Assembly (NCBI RefSeq): GCF_024138145.1
Contig: NZ_CP099997.1
Coordinates: 1,550,001 to 1,614,000, forward strand
DNA from: Natronosalvus halobius
GTDB taxonomy: Archaea; Halobacteriota; Halobacteria; Halobacteriales; Natrialbaceae
Direction: 5' to 3'
DNA: 64,000 bases
Made by a program: the position numbers and the translations under genes. The notes under the pieces were generated by a model. That model searched no databases. It had not been told where the DNA came from and was given only the letters and a program-made list of their open reading frames with translations. Positions 62,524 through 64,000 of this stretch are shown here, one piece after another (position 1 is the first letter of the stretch; every line of letters begins with the position of its first letter).

Positions 62524-62965
62524 GCGGCCGGTAGCGGCGCTCGAGACCTCGGGGGATGTCCCGTCGCGATTTCCACACCAATCATCCAGGACGGTTTCCA
62601 CAGACTACCCTCCCAGGACGGTTTCCGGTTCTCTCCTCGTGTACGAGTGAATCGAACGCGACCGCTCTGCGTTGATCGCGTCGGTCAAAAGGTAACACTA
62701 CGGCGTGTCCCTCGGGCATGGGGACCCGCCGCAATCGCCGGTTGTCAGAGGCACTCCGGCACTGATTATATTCAGAATCCAGCGATAAACCTTCACTCGT
62801 CGCCCTGCCGACCAGAAGATGGTATGTAGTATTTAATTATTTCCCTCATTTAAATAATCGTGTCGCTTCGATTGCGCTCAGCTCGAGGCTAACCCCGGAC
62901 GAAGGCGGTCCCACCCGAGCCGCCGGACCGGTACGGTTAAGTGTCCAACAACTGCCTTCTCGTGT
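62524..62965. other. 442-bp gap with an AT-rich segment; no gene seen
   Basis: It holds two copies of CCAGGACGGTTTCC at 62586 and 62613 and an AT-rich stretch at about 62760-62860 (TAGTATTTAATTATTT), unusual for this genome. The lsm promoter (GGTTAAG, 62935-62941) is at its right end. A promoter for an unrecognised RNA or a relic insertion are possible; no tRNA-like fold was found. Confidence 0.5.
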
Positions 62966-63193
62966 ATGAGTGGACGACCGCTAGACGTCCTCGAAGCGTC
63001 ACTCGGCGACCGGGTCAGCGTTCGACTCAAGAGCGGCGAGGAGTACGTCGGTGACCTCGCCGGCTACGACCAGCACATGAATCTCGTCCTCGAGGACGTC
63101 ACCGTCTCACAGGAAACGGATCCGACCGACGAGCCCTCGGTCCAAGACACAACCATTATACGCGGCGATAACGTCGTTTCGATCACTCCATGA
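62966..63193 (+). CDS. lsm: Sm-like RNA-binding protein (Lsm)
   Basis: A 75-residue archaeal Lsm. Sm1 is in [39 protein letters not shown] and Sm2 in [14 protein letters not shown]. It forms a ring that binds U-rich RNA and small RNAs. The ATG is about 28 bp after TATA-like GGTTAAG, so it is leaderless. It overlaps rpl37e by 4 bp, the standard haloarchaeal arrangement. Confidence 0.97.
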   Translation: MSGRPLDVLEASLGDRVSVRLKSGEEYVGDLAGYDQHMNLVLEDVTVSQETDPTDEPSVQDTTIIRGDNVVSITP

Positions 63194-63366
63194 CTGGCGC
63201 AGGAACCCCGAGCCAAGGAAAGAAGAACAAGACGACGCACGTCAAATGTCGGCGCTGCGGTGAGAAATCCTACCACGTCAAGAAAAGCGTCTGCTCGTCG
63301 TGTGGCTTCGGCAAGTCGGCCAAACGCCGCTCGTACGCCTGGCAGGGCAAAACCGGCGACAACTGA
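63190..63366 (+). CDS. rpl37e: 50S ribosomal protein L37e
   Basis: A 58-residue zinc-ribbon ribosomal protein: [24 protein letters not shown] with CxxC..CxxC, then the basic segment AKRRSYAWQ. It sits in the large subunit near the exit region. It is translationally coupled to lsm (ATGA overlap). Length and sequence are standard. Confidence 0.97.
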   Translation: MTGAGTPSQGKKNKTTHVKCRRCGEKSYHVKKSVCSSCGFGKSAKRRSYAWQGKTGDN

Positions 63367-63484
63367 CGGGAGACGATCTGACGACTCTTCACGTATCGAC
63401 TCGGTGATCGCGCCACTTCTCGTTTGTCGATCATCGGTTGCGTTCCGCCCGTAACAGCCGTGCGCTTCACCAACAGGCCCCGAG

Positions 63485-64000
63485 TCACTCCTCGAGCAAC
63501 CGCTTCAGCCGGTCGAGTTCGGTGAGCGCCTCCACGGGAGTCAGGTGGGCCAGGTCGAGCGCCCGGAGTTCGCTCGCGACGTCGCTCGGGTCGTCCCCAC
63601 CGTCTGAACTCACGGTCGGTGCGGGAGTCGACTCGACGTCGCTCGGAGCGGCGGTGGATCCCTCCTCCGTCCCGCTACCGACCGGATCATCCTCGCAACC
63701 CTTGTCATCATCGTCAACCAGCGCACGAGCGCGCTCGACGACCGGGTCGGGAACGCCCGCCGACGTCGCCACTTCGACGCCGTACGAGCCAGCGGCAGCG
63801 CCAGGAGCGATTTCGTGGTCGAAGGTGACATCGCCGCCCTCCTGGGTCGTCTCGAAGTGACGGGTAAACGCCCCCTCGAGTTCGTCGGCCAGTTTGGTCA
63901 GGGGGTGGTGGTGGGTCGCAAAGAGCGTCAGCGCCCCGATCTCGTCGTGAAGGTGTTCGGTGATCGCACGGGCGATGGCGAGGCCGTCACTCGTCGATGT
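63485..64000 (-). CDS. mutS: DNA mismatch repair protein MutS, C-terminal part (runs off the window)
   Basis: The last ~171 residues of a MutS ATPase, whose 5' end lies beyond 64000. Visible are TSTSDGLAIARAITEHL (Walker-B-adjacent helix), LFATHHHPLTKLADELEG (the D/H loop), HEIAPGAAAGSYGVEVATSAGVP, and a C-terminal dimerisation tail LRALDLAHLTPVEALTELDRL. An acidic Asp/Ser-rich linker (DDDDKGCEDDPVGSGTEEG) is inserted before the tail, a halophilic feature. It should recognise mismatches in DNA. The tail fits MutS1 better than MutS2. Confidence 0.93.
   Translation of the reverse strand, partial: TSTSDGLAIARAITEHLHDEIGALTLFATHHHPLTKLADELEGAFTRHFETTQEGGDVTFDHEIAPGAAAGSYGVEVATSAGVPDPVVERARALVDDDDKGCEDDPVGSGTEEGSTAAPSDVESTPAPTVSSDGGDDPSDVASELRALDLAHLTPVEALTELDRLKRLLEE

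Overview
The window reads as chromosome of a haloarchaeon (class Halobacteria). It is GC-rich, the proteins are strongly acidic, most genes appear to start at or a few bases after a TATA-placed transcription start, and the gene families are typically haloarchaeal: HTH_10 and HalOD1 proteins, a halocyanin, a thermosome subunit, LonB, archaeal NadM, L37e/Lsm, DpsA and twin-arginine precursors. The family is not certain; the mix resembles Natrialbaceae. I saw no rRNA, tRNA or CRISPR array, and no intact insertion sequence.

Left part (1-31.8 kb), ordinary chromosome with many short transcription units: a winged-helix regulator and a conserved hypothetical around a 15-bp iteron array; a Cys-rich HTH_10 regulator followed by a P1B Zn/Cd-type ATPase; a Tat-exported LVIVD-repeat protein; an AlkA-type glycosylase; a RimK-like ATP-grasp ligase fused to a RimB-like aspartyl-protease domain; a zincin; two M42 aminopeptidases; a stop-interrupted alpha/beta hydrolase; gatB; a PAS histidine kinase; a halocyanin; a frameshifted DUF2332 gene; a thermosome subunit with a heat-shock-like promoter; a SAM hydroxide adenosyltransferase family gene; nadM; and lonB immediately followed by a CPBP (Abi/CAAX) membrane protease.

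Middle (31.9-44.7 kb), a DNA-processing/defence island: an overlapping AddA-like helicase-nuclease and AddB-like nuclease pair on the minus strand, a small PD-(D/E)XK-like protein, then a plus-strand type III-like restriction-modification operon. Its Mod protein carries an N-terminal helix-hairpin-helix module and its Res protein a C-terminal nuclease-like motif. The Mod/Res pair is visibly more A/T-rich in codon use than its surroundings and was probably acquired by transfer.

Right part (45-64 kb), housekeeping: valS, tyrS, small membrane proteins, an alkyltransferase-like protein lacking the acceptor cysteine, an aspartoacylase-family enzyme, a two-gene YeeE/YedE transporter, dpsA, a PfkB sugar kinase, a YbaK-family deacylase, a znuABC zinc-uptake operon behind a palindromic operator, an ADP-forming acyl/acetate-CoA ligase translationally overlapped with a DRTGG P-loop protein, lsm-rpl37e, and the 3' part of mutS running off the window.

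Metal handling recurs (P1B ATPase with regulator, ZnuABC, DpsA, halocyanin), as does membrane and soluble proteolysis (LonB, CPBP, two M42, a zincin, the RimB-like domain). Two genes are interrupted: one by an in-frame amber codon, one by a C-run frameshift. In-frame hexanucleotide microsatellites encoding Gly-Thr, Arg-Thr, Ser-Glu or Thr-Glu linkers occur in five unrelated genes.
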